The translations under genes were made by a program, and so were the position numbers. From positions 1-8,530 of the forward strand of contig CAJKBW010000113.1 of NCBI GenBank assembly GCA_905198295.1: 8,530 nucleotides of DNA. Direction: 5' to 3'. A model generated the notes under the pieces. The model ran no database searches and was not told where the DNA came from. It worked only from the letters and a program-made list of their open reading frames with translations. Positions 1 to 4,777 of this stretch are shown piece by piece (position 1 is the stretch's first letter; each line of letters starts with the position of its first letter). Origin of the DNA: an uncultured Oscillospiraceae bacterium (GTDB taxonomy: Bacteria; Bacillota; Clostridia; Oscillospirales; Acutalibacteraceae).

Positions 1-18
1 AACTGCCGCAAACGCTGA
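1..18 (+). CDS. Possible 3' end of an upstream gene (partial)
   Basis: Reading frame 1 gives five codons (N-C-R-K-R) and then TGA at 16-18, twelve bases before a terminator hairpin starts at 31. That spacing fits the tail of a + strand gene lying mostly outside the window. Too little is visible to name a product. The other two frames stay open into the hairpin, so this is the only frame with a sensible stop. A gene ending from the other strand cannot be excluded, because the hairpin is flanked by A and T tracts on both sides. Confidence 0.25.
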   Translation, partial: NCRKR

Positions 19-30
19 AAATAGCTTTCA

Positions 31-80
31 AAAAATCCGCCGGAAAAGGGAGGTCTCTTCCCCTCTTCGGCGGATTTTTA
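31..80 (+). terminator. Rho-independent terminator of the upstream gene
   Basis: The arm AAAAATCCGCCG (31-42) pairs perfectly with CGGCGGATTTTT (68-79). The interior between them is purine-rich then pyrimidine-rich and can extend the stem partly. The GC-rich base followed by five T residues is typical of an intrinsic terminator on the + strand. The matching A tract on the left side means it could also stop transcription from the right. Confidence 0.8.
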
Positions 81-121
81 TTCTAAGGACGAAAAAGGCC
101 TCAAAAAGAAAAAATCCCCCC

Positions 122-150
122 TTGTTCCATATAAATACGTCTGGTATACT
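122..150 (+). promoter_or_regulatory. nagA sigma-A promoter
   Basis: The -35 box TTGTTC (122-127) and the -10 box TATACT (145-150) are separated by 17 bp. The -10 is also of the extended type, because TGG (142-144) precedes it directly. Transcription would start near 157, giving a very short leader before the AGGGGG Shine-Dalgarno site at 162-167. Confidence 0.75.
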
Positions 151-158
151 GTACACCA
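142..158. promoter_or_regulatory. Operator-like dyad over the nagA -10 box
   Basis: The 17-bp sequence TGGTATACTGTACACCA is an inverted repeat around T150. Seven of the eight base pairs match; only A146/C154 fails. It covers the -10 hexamer and the expected start site, so a bound protein would block the promoter. The TGGT...ACCA outer arms resemble the sites of GntR/HutC-type regulators such as NagR (YvoA) of Bacillus, which control nag genes. That link is inference. No regulator gene lies in the window. Confidence 0.5.
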
Positions 159-174
159 TAAAGGGGGAATCACG

Positions 175-1302
175 ATGCTTCTGTGCGGCGGAACCGTATA
201 TTTTTCGGATGGAGTCCGAAAAATCGACCTGTTTATCCGTGCCGGGCGATTTGCCGAACAGCCCGTTCCGAATGATACGGCCTTAGATCTGACCGGCCTT
301 CGGGTGTTTCCCGGATTGATTGATATGCATATCCACGGTTTCCGGGGGCATTACAGCATGGACGAGGATACCGATTCTCTGCGCGATTTCGCTGCGGAGC
401 TTGTCCGTTACGGCGTCACCTCGTTTCTGCCAACCACCACCGCCGCCCCCCCGGCTGTACTGCTGAATACGCTCAGCCGGCTGAAGTCTGTATCCGGTGA
501 CAGCAGCGGTGCCGTCATACGCGGCATTTATATGGAAGGGCCTTTTTTATCCCCCGCATACAAGGGCGCGATGCGGGAAGACTGTCTGTGTGTACCGGAT
601 ACCGCTCTGGCCGAAGCCTTTCAGGAGGCGTCAGGCGGTCTGCTGAAGGTTATGGCGGTCGCACCGGAGCTGGAGGGTGCACAGGCGCTGATCCGCTGGT
701 GTGTCGGCAAGGGGATACAGCCGTCCATTGCCCATACAGCCGCAGACTATGACACGGCATGCACGGCCATGCGCGCCGGTGCCGATCACATCACCCATTT
801 ATTCAACGCTATGGCCGACCCCCGCCATCGACAGCCCGGTGTATTCGGCGCAGCACTGGACAGCGGCAGCAGCGCGGAAATCATTGCCGATGGGCATCAT
901 GTACATCCCGCTTTCCTGCGTATGGCCTACCGCCTGCTCGGCCCGGAACGATTGATTCTCATCAGCGACGACACCCCTATCTCCGGGTGCGGAGACGGCT
1001 CTTTTCTCATGGACGGCCGAACGAGCATAGTCAAAGACGGTATATGCCGTCTGTCGGATGGTACGATCAACGGTAATGTACAGCCGCTTCTGACCTGTGT
1101 ACTGCGTGCAGAGCAGTTTGGTATTCCTCTGGCAGACGCTGTCCGCATGGCCTCCGAAACCCCCGCCAAAAAACTCGGGATCTATAAGGAAACCGGCAGC
1201 ATTGCGCCGGGAAAATCCGCCGATCTGTTTGTATTGGATGAGCAAAACCGTGTGCGGCTGACGATGGTCGGCGGCAACATCGTCTATAATGCCCTGGGAT
1301 AG
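175..1302 (+). CDS. nagA: N-acetylglucosamine-6-phosphate deacetylase
   Basis: Cytoplasmic enzyme of the amidohydrolase superfamily that converts N-acetylglucosamine-6-phosphate to glucosamine-6-phosphate and acetate. It feeds NagB and also cell-wall precursor synthesis. Visible landmarks are PGLIDMHIHG (46-55) with both metal-type histidines H52 and H54, MEGPF (120-124) with metal ligand E121, SIAHT (184-188) with H187, ITHLFNAM (206-213) with H208, ADGHHV (238-243) and ISDD (263-266), where D265 aligns with the catalytic aspartate. The C-terminal SIAPGKSADLFVLD (342-355) is the usual closing beta-sandwich strand. The length of 375 aa is normal for the family. Start choice: ATG follows AGGGGG (162-167) by 7 bp. 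Retention of both HxH histidines resembles the B. subtilis enzyme rather than E. coli NagA, which has Gln and Asn there, so a two-metal site is possible. The 85-bp gap to nagB holds a second promoter and no terminator, so read-through into nagB is likely. Confidence 0.95.
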   Translation: MLLCGGTVYFSDGVRKIDLFIRAGRFAEQPVPNDTALDLTGLRVFPGLIDMHIHGFRGHYSMDEDTDSLRDFAAELVRYGVTSFLPTTTAAPPAVLLNTLSRLKSVSGDSSGAVIRGIYMEGPFLSPAYKGAMREDCLCVPDTALAEAFQEASGGLLKVMAVAPELEGAQALIRWCVGKGIQPSIAHTAADYDTACTAMRAGADHITHLFNAMADPRHRQPGVFGAALDSGSSAEIIADGHHVHPAFLRMAYRLLGPERLILISDDTPISGCGDGSFLMDGRTSIVKDGICRLSDGTINGNVQPLLTCVLRAEQFGIPLADAVRMASETPAKKLGIYKETGSIAPGKSADLFVLDEQNRVRLTMVGGNIVYNALG

Positions 1303-1320
1303 GCCGCAGCGATTTTAGAG

Positions 1321-1349
1321 TGGACTTTTTACAGCCGTTTGTGTATAAT
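1321..1349 (+). promoter_or_regulatory. nagB sigma-A promoter
   Basis: A perfect -10 box TATAAT lies at 1344-1349. The 17-bp spacer is preceded by TGGACT (1321-1326), which matches TTGACA at four of six positions. It lies inside the nagA-nagB gap, so nagB can be transcribed without nagA. Confidence 0.7.
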
Positions 1350-1363
1350 AGTGGCACACCACT
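1350..1363. promoter_or_regulatory. Dyad immediately downstream of the nagB -10
   Basis: AGTGG (1350-1354) is an exact inverted repeat of CCACT (1359-1363) around a 4-bp centre, starting directly after the -10 box. The right half includes ACACCA (1356-1361), which also occurs at the right end of the nagA dyad (153-158). A shared regulator is plausible but the full sites do not align, so this is a candidate only. Confidence 0.35.
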
Positions 1364-1387
1364 CAAATGAGAAAGGATTGACCCGAT

Positions 1388-2110
1388 TTGAAAATTCATG
1401 TGTATAAGGACGCGCAGACGATCGGTACTGCGGCGGCGGCTCTGTTCGCCGCACAGATTTTGGAAAATCCCGCCTGCGTTCTTGGCCTGGCAACCGGCTC
1501 TACGCCGATTCCTACCTACCAGAAGCTTGTGGAACTGCATCGCGCCGGCGTATTGGATTTCTCCCGTGTCACCACCTTTAACCTGGATGAGTATATCGGG
1601 CTGACTCATGATCATCCGCAGAGTTATTACTACTTTATGCAGGAAAATCTGTTTTCCCACATAAATATCAATCCGGAGAGCGTCCATGTACCCTGCGGCA
1701 CCGGCGATCCGGAAGAAAATTGCCGCGCGTACGAGGACAGCATTGCGCAGGCCGGCGGCGTCGATCTTCAGATTCTGGGAATCGGGCGCAATGGCCACAT
1801 CGCGTTCAATGAACCTGCCGACATCTTTCCGGCCATGACGCATGTCGTCGATCTCACCGAAAGCACTATCGAAGCCAACAAACGGTTTTTCGACAAAGCG
1901 GAGGATGTACCGCGCCGCGCGATTTCGATGGGTATCGGTTCCATCATGCGCGCACGGGCCATTCTGCTCATCGCCACCGGTGCCGATAAAGCCGATGCGG
2001 TTTATGCCATGGTGCACGGCGAGATTTCTCCGCAGTGTCCGGCGTCCATTCTGCAGCTGCATCCCAATGCGGTAATCCTTTTGGATGAAGCGGCCGCGGC
2101 GCGTCTGTAA
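1388..2110 (+). CDS. nagB: Glucosamine-6-phosphate deaminase
   Basis: Cytoplasmic isomerase/deaminase that turns glucosamine-6-phosphate into fructose-6-phosphate and ammonia, the step that commits amino sugar to glycolysis. The 240-aa length matches the compact Gram-positive NagB form. Motifs: LATGSTP (34-40) forms the phosphate/substrate loop. NLDEY (65-69) carries the general-base D67. GIGRNGHIAFNEP (131-143) carries N135, H137 and E142. E. coli NagB has Asp at the N135 position; Asn is usual, as far as I recall, in Bacillus-type enzymes. RAISMGIGSIMRA (177-189) is the next conserved block. The start is TTG, read as Met: it is preceded by AAAGGA (1372-1377) with a 10-bp gap, and the conserved N-terminus begins right there, with no in-frame ATG that would preserve it. 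The product of the upstream nagA is its substrate. A terminator follows 22 bp after the stop. Confidence 0.95.
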   Translation: MKIHVYKDAQTIGTAAAALFAAQILENPACVLGLATGSTPIPTYQKLVELHRAGVLDFSRVTTFNLDEYIGLTHDHPQSYYYFMQENLFSHININPESVHVPCGTGDPEENCRAYEDSIAQAGGVDLQILGIGRNGHIAFNEPADIFPAMTHVVDLTESTIEANKRFFDKAEDVPRRAISMGIGSIMRARAILLIATGADKADAVYAMVHGEISPQCPASILQLHPNAVILLDEAAAARL

Positions 2111-2132
2111 CTGTTTTCGCAGCCCATATAGC

Positions 2133-2164
2133 AACGCCTGCCATAAACGGCAGGCGTTTTCTTT
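2133..2164 (+). terminator. Terminator of the nagA-nagB unit
   Basis: AACGCCTGCC (2133-2142) and GGCAGGCGTT (2149-2158) form a perfect 10-bp stem around a 6-nt loop, followed by a T-rich tail (TTTTCTTT, 2157-2164). It lies just behind the nagB stop codon. Confidence 0.92.
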
Positions 2165-2212
2165 ATCCCGATCCCGCCGATTTGCCGTCGAGATCATCCG
2201 TTCCTTTTTAAC

Positions 2213-2239
2213 ACCGTTCACCTTCCGTGCGCATATTCT
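2213..2239 (+). promoter_or_regulatory. Possible sporulation-type (sigma-K/E-like) promoter for the collagen-like gene
   Basis: CATATTCT (2232-2239) fits the CATANNNT core of mother-cell -10 boxes, and AC (2213-2214) sits 17 bp upstream as in sigma-K promoters. I found no convincing sigma-A promoter in 2165-2290. The motif is short and could occur by chance. The call rests mainly on the spore-surface nature of the gene behind it. Confidence 0.3.
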
Positions 2240-2290
2240 GGATAAGGGAGATTTTCTTTCTCTAAATATGGTTTAACGGAGGTTGACTGC

Positions 2291-3772
2291 ATGAATATTT
2301 ACAAGTGTTCCGGCCCGACACGCGAGCCGATCACCAATCGCTGTTCGTGCCAGCGCCCGCCATACCCATGCTCATGCCCGTGCCCGTGTCCTTATCCGTG
2401 TCCTTGTCCCGGACCGATAGGTCCCACCGGGGCGACCGGACCGACGGGTGCCACCGGCGCAACCGGCGCGACCGGCCCAGCGGGAAGCGCCACCATGACC
2501 GGTGCAACCGGACCAACCGGAGCAACTGGAGCAACCGGACCGCAGGGAATTCCCGGCGCGACCGGTCCTCAAGGCGTGCAGGGCATGCAGGGCGTTCCCG
2601 GACCTGCCGGAGCAGTCGGAGCAACCGGACCGCAGGGGATACAAGGACTGCAGGGCGTTCCCGGCGCAACCGGAACGACTGGTGCTACTGGTCCCACCGG
2701 AGCAACTGGCGCCGCTGGCGCAACTGGAACAACTGGTGCTACTGGCCCCACCGGAGCAACTGGCGCCGCCGGCGCAGCCGGGCCGACTGGACCAACTGGT
2801 CCCACCGGACCCACCGGAGCAACCGGATCTCAAGGTGTTCAAGGGCTGCAGGGCGTTCCCGGGGCGACGGGTGTAACCGGACCAACAGGAGCCACCGGGG
2901 CAACCGGACCACAGGGACTTATTGGACTTCAGGGTCCGACAGGCGCCGCGGGTGCGGCCGGTCCCATCGGCCCCACCGGCCCAACGGGAGCAAACGGTGC
3001 TGCGGGGATAACCGGCCCGACGGGAGCCACTGGCGCGGCCGGAACGACTGGTGCAACCGGCCCAACCGGACCGACTGGCGCGACCGGACCTCAAGGCGTT
3101 CAAGGCCTGCAGGGCGTTCCTGGTGCAACCGGAATGACTGGTGCTACTGGCCCCGCCGGAGCAACTGGCGCCGCTGGCGCAGCCGGGCCGACTGGACCAA
3201 CTGGTCCCACTGGTGCAACCGGTGCCGTTGGAGCGACTGGTCCCACCGGTGCCGCTGGCTCTGTCGGCGCGACCGGCCCAACTGGTGCTGCGGGAGCAAC
3301 TGGCGCGACAGGTCCAACTGGACCAACTGGTGCAACCGGAGCAACCGGACCGGCTGCACAGACGGACGCCGTCATCGCCAATGCAACCACGCCGCAATCC
3401 CTTGCCGCTGCCGCACCGGTTGTGTTCGACAACAACAGCTTTATTCAGGGAACCGGCATTGCGCACACACCGGGCGAAGCCATTGCCGAACTGAATACCC
3501 CAGGCATGTATATTGCCAATTATTATGGTACGGTAACAGGTGACGACACTGCTGCCTATCCGCTCACTGTACGTGCCGTATTATACCAGGACGGCCGTGC
3601 ACTTACCAATTCTGCGGACGAGGTAACTCTCAGCGAAGCCGGTGTAAGCGTCGTCATCGGCGGCGACGCCCTGGTTCTTGTAAACCAGGGCACCAGTCAG
3701 ATCTATCTGCGCAACGAAAATGCTAACACCACCTGGACGGACGCCCAGCTGAGCATTGTACGGCTCACCTGA
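2291..3772 (+). CDS. BclA-like collagen-like spore-surface (exosporium) glycoprotein with Cys-Pro-rich N-terminus
   Basis: A 493-aa structural protein in three parts. Residues 1-40 form a hydrophilic leader with nine cysteines (6, 18, 20, 27, 29, 31, 33, 37, 39). From residue 27 on they alternate largely with proline. There is no signal peptide. Residues 41-355 are 105 Gly-X-Y triplets dominated by GPT, GAT, GAA and GPQ/GVQ/GLQ units, with one break at 68-70 (TMT). Residues 356-493 form a compact beta-rich domain resembling the C-terminal trimerisation head of Bacillus BclA. In that family the Gly-X-Y stalk makes a triple helix and its GPT threonines carry O-glycans, forming the hair-like nap of the exosporium; that role is assumed here by homology. 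The start is set by GGAGGT (2278-2283) 7 bp before the ATG. The gene is monocistronic between two terminators. The missing signal peptide fits mother-cell synthesis and assembly on the spore. A vegetative surface role cannot be excluded. Confidence 0.85.
   Translation: MNIYKCSGPTREPITNRCSCQRPPYPCSCPCPCPYPCPCPGPIGPTGATGPTGATGATGATGPAGSATMTGATGPTGATGATGPQGIPGATGPQGVQGMQGVPGPAGAVGATGPQGIQGLQGVPGATGTTGATGPTGATGAAGATGTTGATGPTGATGAAGAAGPTGPTGPTGPTGATGSQGVQGLQGVPGATGVTGPTGATGATGPQGLIGLQGPTGAAGAAGPIGPTGPTGANGAAGITGPTGATGAAGTTGATGPTGPTGATGPQGVQGLQGVPGATGMTGATGPAGATGAAGAAGPTGPTGPTGATGAVGATGPTGAAGSVGATGPTGAAGATGATGPTGPTGATGATGPAAQTDAVIANATTPQSLAAAAPVVFDNNSFIQGTGIAHTPGEAIAELNTPGMYIANYYGTVTGDDTAAYPLTVRAVLYQDGRALTNSADEVTLSEAGVSVVIGGDALVLVNQGTSQIYLRNENANTTWTDAQLSIVRLT
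2411..3355 (+). repeat. Gly-X-Y coding repeat tract with long near-identical DNA modules
   Basis: 945 bp encoding 105 triplets. Besides the 9-bp periodicity there are longer copies. A 54-bp unit beginning at 2678 is repeated in tandem at 2732 (protein GTTGATGPTGATGAAGA plus T or A). The 74 bp at 2732-2805 recur at 3137-3210 with two mismatches. The block encoding GVQGLQGVPGATG or close variants occurs several times, near 2640, 2830 and 3090. These copies imply growth by duplication and give substrate for slippage or recombination. All spacings are multiples of 9 bp, so copy changes keep the frame and the triplet register. Confidence 0.9.
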
Positions 3773-3871
3773 CAGATTCACCGTAAACCATTTAGCGGAC
3801 ATGGCAATCGCCTTGATGCGCTGCAGCCAGGGGGGACTGTCTATAAAAACGGGCGGCACAATACCAAAAAG

Positions 3872-3911
3872 AAAAGCGTGGAAAAAGCAGCAAGCTTTTT
3901 CCACGCTTTTT
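3872..3911. terminator. Bidirectional terminator between the collagen-like and TM2 genes
   Basis: The arm 3872-3888 and the arm 3894-3910 are perfect complements (17 bp) around the 5-nt loop AGCAA. On the + strand the hairpin ends in a T run (3907-3911). On the - strand it is followed by the complement of CCAAAAAG, also a T run. It can therefore stop both the collagen-like gene from the left and the TM2 gene from the right. The - strand gene ends only 17 bp away. Confidence 0.9.
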
Positions 3912-3927
3912 CACACAATGTTTCGCT

Positions 3928-4380
3928 TTAATCCTTCAGCGGAACGTTTTTCCCGTCCACGGCAATGCTGCCGGTCAGGATCATGATACCTTCCACAAGT
4001 CCCCAGATGCCGGACACAAACGCACAGACACCGCAGGTGAGCAGGGAAATGAGAAGCTGGGCAACCGCTTTCCCGGTATACCCCAGATAAAAGTTATGTA
4101 CGCCCAGACTGCCGAGAAAAATACCAAGCAGGCCAGCCGCCATTTTGCTCTTCTGGGGATAACCCGCAGGAACCATCACCGGCTGCTGCACAACATAGGG
4201 CTGTTGCGGAGCAGCATACGGCGGCTGCACAGGCTGCTGCGGAGCGGCGTACGGCTGCTGAACCGGCTGTGCAGGCTGCTGAACCGGCTGTGCCTGCTGC
4301 AGCGGGGCACCGCAATATTTGCAGGCATATGCTCCGGCGTCAACATTAGCGCCGCACTGCGGACAACGATTTTCTTCCAT
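3928..4380 (-). CDS. Zinc-ribbon / TM2-domain membrane protein
   Basis: A 150-aa protein in three parts. An N-terminal zinc ribbon has C6-x2-C9 and C20-x2-C23 (CPQC...CKYC). A linker of about residues 25-77 is rich in Gln and Pro and contains PYAAPQQP twice. A C-terminal TM2 domain (about 79-136) has two hydrophobic segments, the hallmark FLGSLGVHNFYLGYTGKA and then IWGLVEGIMIL. TM2 proteins are small inner-membrane proteins of mostly unknown function, and the zinc-ribbon/PQ-linker/TM2 arrangement is common in Clostridia. The linker DNA contains short tandem repeats encoding QPVQQPA and PYAAPQQP, which could vary in length. The start is fixed by AGGAGGG (complement of 4388-4394) 7 bp before ATG. 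The gene stands alone: it converges with the collagen-like gene and diverges from galK. A strong promoter lies far upstream (4600-4629), leaving a leader of about 213 nt. Confidence 0.85.
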   Translation of the reverse strand: MEENRCPQCGANVDAGAYACKYCGAPLQQAQPVQQPAQPVQQPYAAPQQPVQPPYAAPQQPYVVQQPVMVPAGYPQKSKMAAGLLGIFLGSLGVHNFYLGYTGKAVAQLLISLLTCGVCAFVSGIWGLVEGIMILTGSIAVDGKNVPLKD

Positions 4381-4435
4381 GTATAAACCCTCCTGAATAT
4401 GGTTTTCAGCACACGCTGATAATTTGGCTCGTTCC

Positions 4436-4447
4436 GGCCGATCGGCC
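4436..4447. promoter_or_regulatory. 12-bp perfect palindrome in the TM2 leader
   Basis: GGCCGATCGGCC is identical to its reverse complement. It lies inside the predicted leader RNA of the TM2 gene, about 50 bp upstream of its start codon. It could be a protein-binding site for a dimer. As RNA it would give a tight GC hairpin only with strain in the loop. A weak - strand -10-like TATAGT (complement of 4453-4458) lies beside it but has no -35 partner. Function unknown. Confidence 0.3.
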
Positions 4448-4492
4448 AGAAAACTATACCTTTTCAGACGCTTTTACGAGTAGCAAATTTCT

Positions 4493-4534
4493 GGATATAT
4501 CGATCATAACAGATCGATATATCCTTCTTTTTTT
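4493..4534 (+). terminator. Terminator-like hairpin with no + strand gene in front of it
   Basis: GGATATATCGATC (4493-4505) pairs perfectly with GATCGATATATCC (4512-4524) over 13 bp with loop ATAACA, followed by TTCTTTTTTT (4525-4534). The T tail makes it a + strand intrinsic terminator in form. No + strand gene lies between the TM2 gene (which reads left) and this hairpin. In the other direction it sits within the TM2 leader RNA as a stable hairpin without a T tail. It may end an antisense or small RNA, insulate galK, or act in the leader. Confidence 0.6.
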
Positions 4535-4599
4535 GCCATTCCCTCCAACATTCTCTTGGGAAAGGACGCATCCTGAAAGGTATGCCTATTTCTTCGTTT

Positions 4600-4629
4600 A
4601 TTATATCGGTTCGGCAAAGCGGTTGTCAA
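4600..4629 (-). promoter_or_regulatory. Consensus sigma-A promoter for the TM2 gene
   Basis: Read on the - strand, TTGACA (complement of 4624-4629) and TATAAT (complement of 4600-4605) are both perfect consensus hexamers, 18 bp apart. Transcription would start near 4593 and run leftwards to the TM2 gene, giving a leader of about 213 nt before the start codon. No other - strand gene could be its target. Confidence 0.8.
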
Positions 4630-4727
4630 GTGCAATTTAAGCTTTTGTTCATATTTTTTTTACATTTTCCCTTTTCCACAAGATCGCAGAAAATATTCTA
4701 TAACCCATGTTCAAATAATGGTTTTTA

Positions 4728-4736
4728 TGTTATAAT
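4728..4736 (+). promoter_or_regulatory. galK-galT promoter (extended -10)
   Basis: TGTTATAAT is an extended -10 element: a TG dinucleotide, one base, then a perfect TATAAT (4731-4736). The best -35 at 17-bp spacing is TGTTCA (4708-4713), only three of six matches, as is usual for extended -10 promoters. The start site would fall near 4743, giving a short 35-nt leader. Confidence 0.7.
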
Positions 4737-4743
4737 GCGGAAT

Positions 4744-4756
4744 TGTGTAAAACACA
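4744..4756. promoter_or_regulatory. Operator-like dyad at the galK transcription start
   Basis: TGTGTAAAACACA is a perfect 5+3+5 inverted repeat that begins right at the predicted start site, a position typical of repressor sites. It does not match the classic GalR/LacI sequence with a central CG. A regulator cannot be named from the sequence. Confidence 0.4.
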
Positions 4757-4777
4757 TGATGAGGAGGAATAGAGACA

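Larger units (their letters stand above)
4381..4777. other. 397-bp divergent intergenic region between TM2 gene and galK
   Basis: The gap has no convincing protein-coding gene. Reading left to right it holds the TM2 ribosome-binding site (4388-4394), a 12-bp perfect palindrome (4436-4447), a hairpin with a T tail in + orientation (4493-4534), a consensus - strand promoter (4600-4629), an AT-rich stretch (4630-4720), and the galK promoter, dyad and ribosome-binding site (4728-4768). The individual sites are listed separately. Short ORFs on the - strand at 4464-4571 and starting at 4551 lack a properly spaced ribosome-binding site. I did not recognise a known riboswitch class. Confidence 0.8.

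Noticed and set aside
1067..2221. 384-codon open frame on the - strand opposite nagA and nagB
   Set aside because: It overlaps two clearly recognisable genes and its translation has no family resemblance. GC-rich third positions in the real genes leave the antisense frame open.
2411..3355. Regularly spaced repeats considered as a CRISPR array
   Set aside because: The repeats are in-frame Gly-X-Y codons with 9-bp periodicity and no unique spacers.
2305..3543. Long open frames on both strands across the collagen-like gene (412 codons +, 364 codons -, and smaller ones)
   Set aside because: All are low-complexity products of the repeated Gly-X-Y codons read out of frame (Arg/Ser/Asn-rich, Ser/Gly/Cys-rich or Pro/Val/Ala-rich). 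They have no ribosome-binding sites, and the main frame has clear domain structure.
4464..4571. Small - strand ORFs in the TM2 leader (35 codons from 4571, and 15 codons from 4551)
   Set aside because: Neither has a properly spaced ribosome-binding site. They overlap each other in different frames and cross the 4493-4524 hairpin. They remain possible leader peptides but cannot be supported from the sequence alone.
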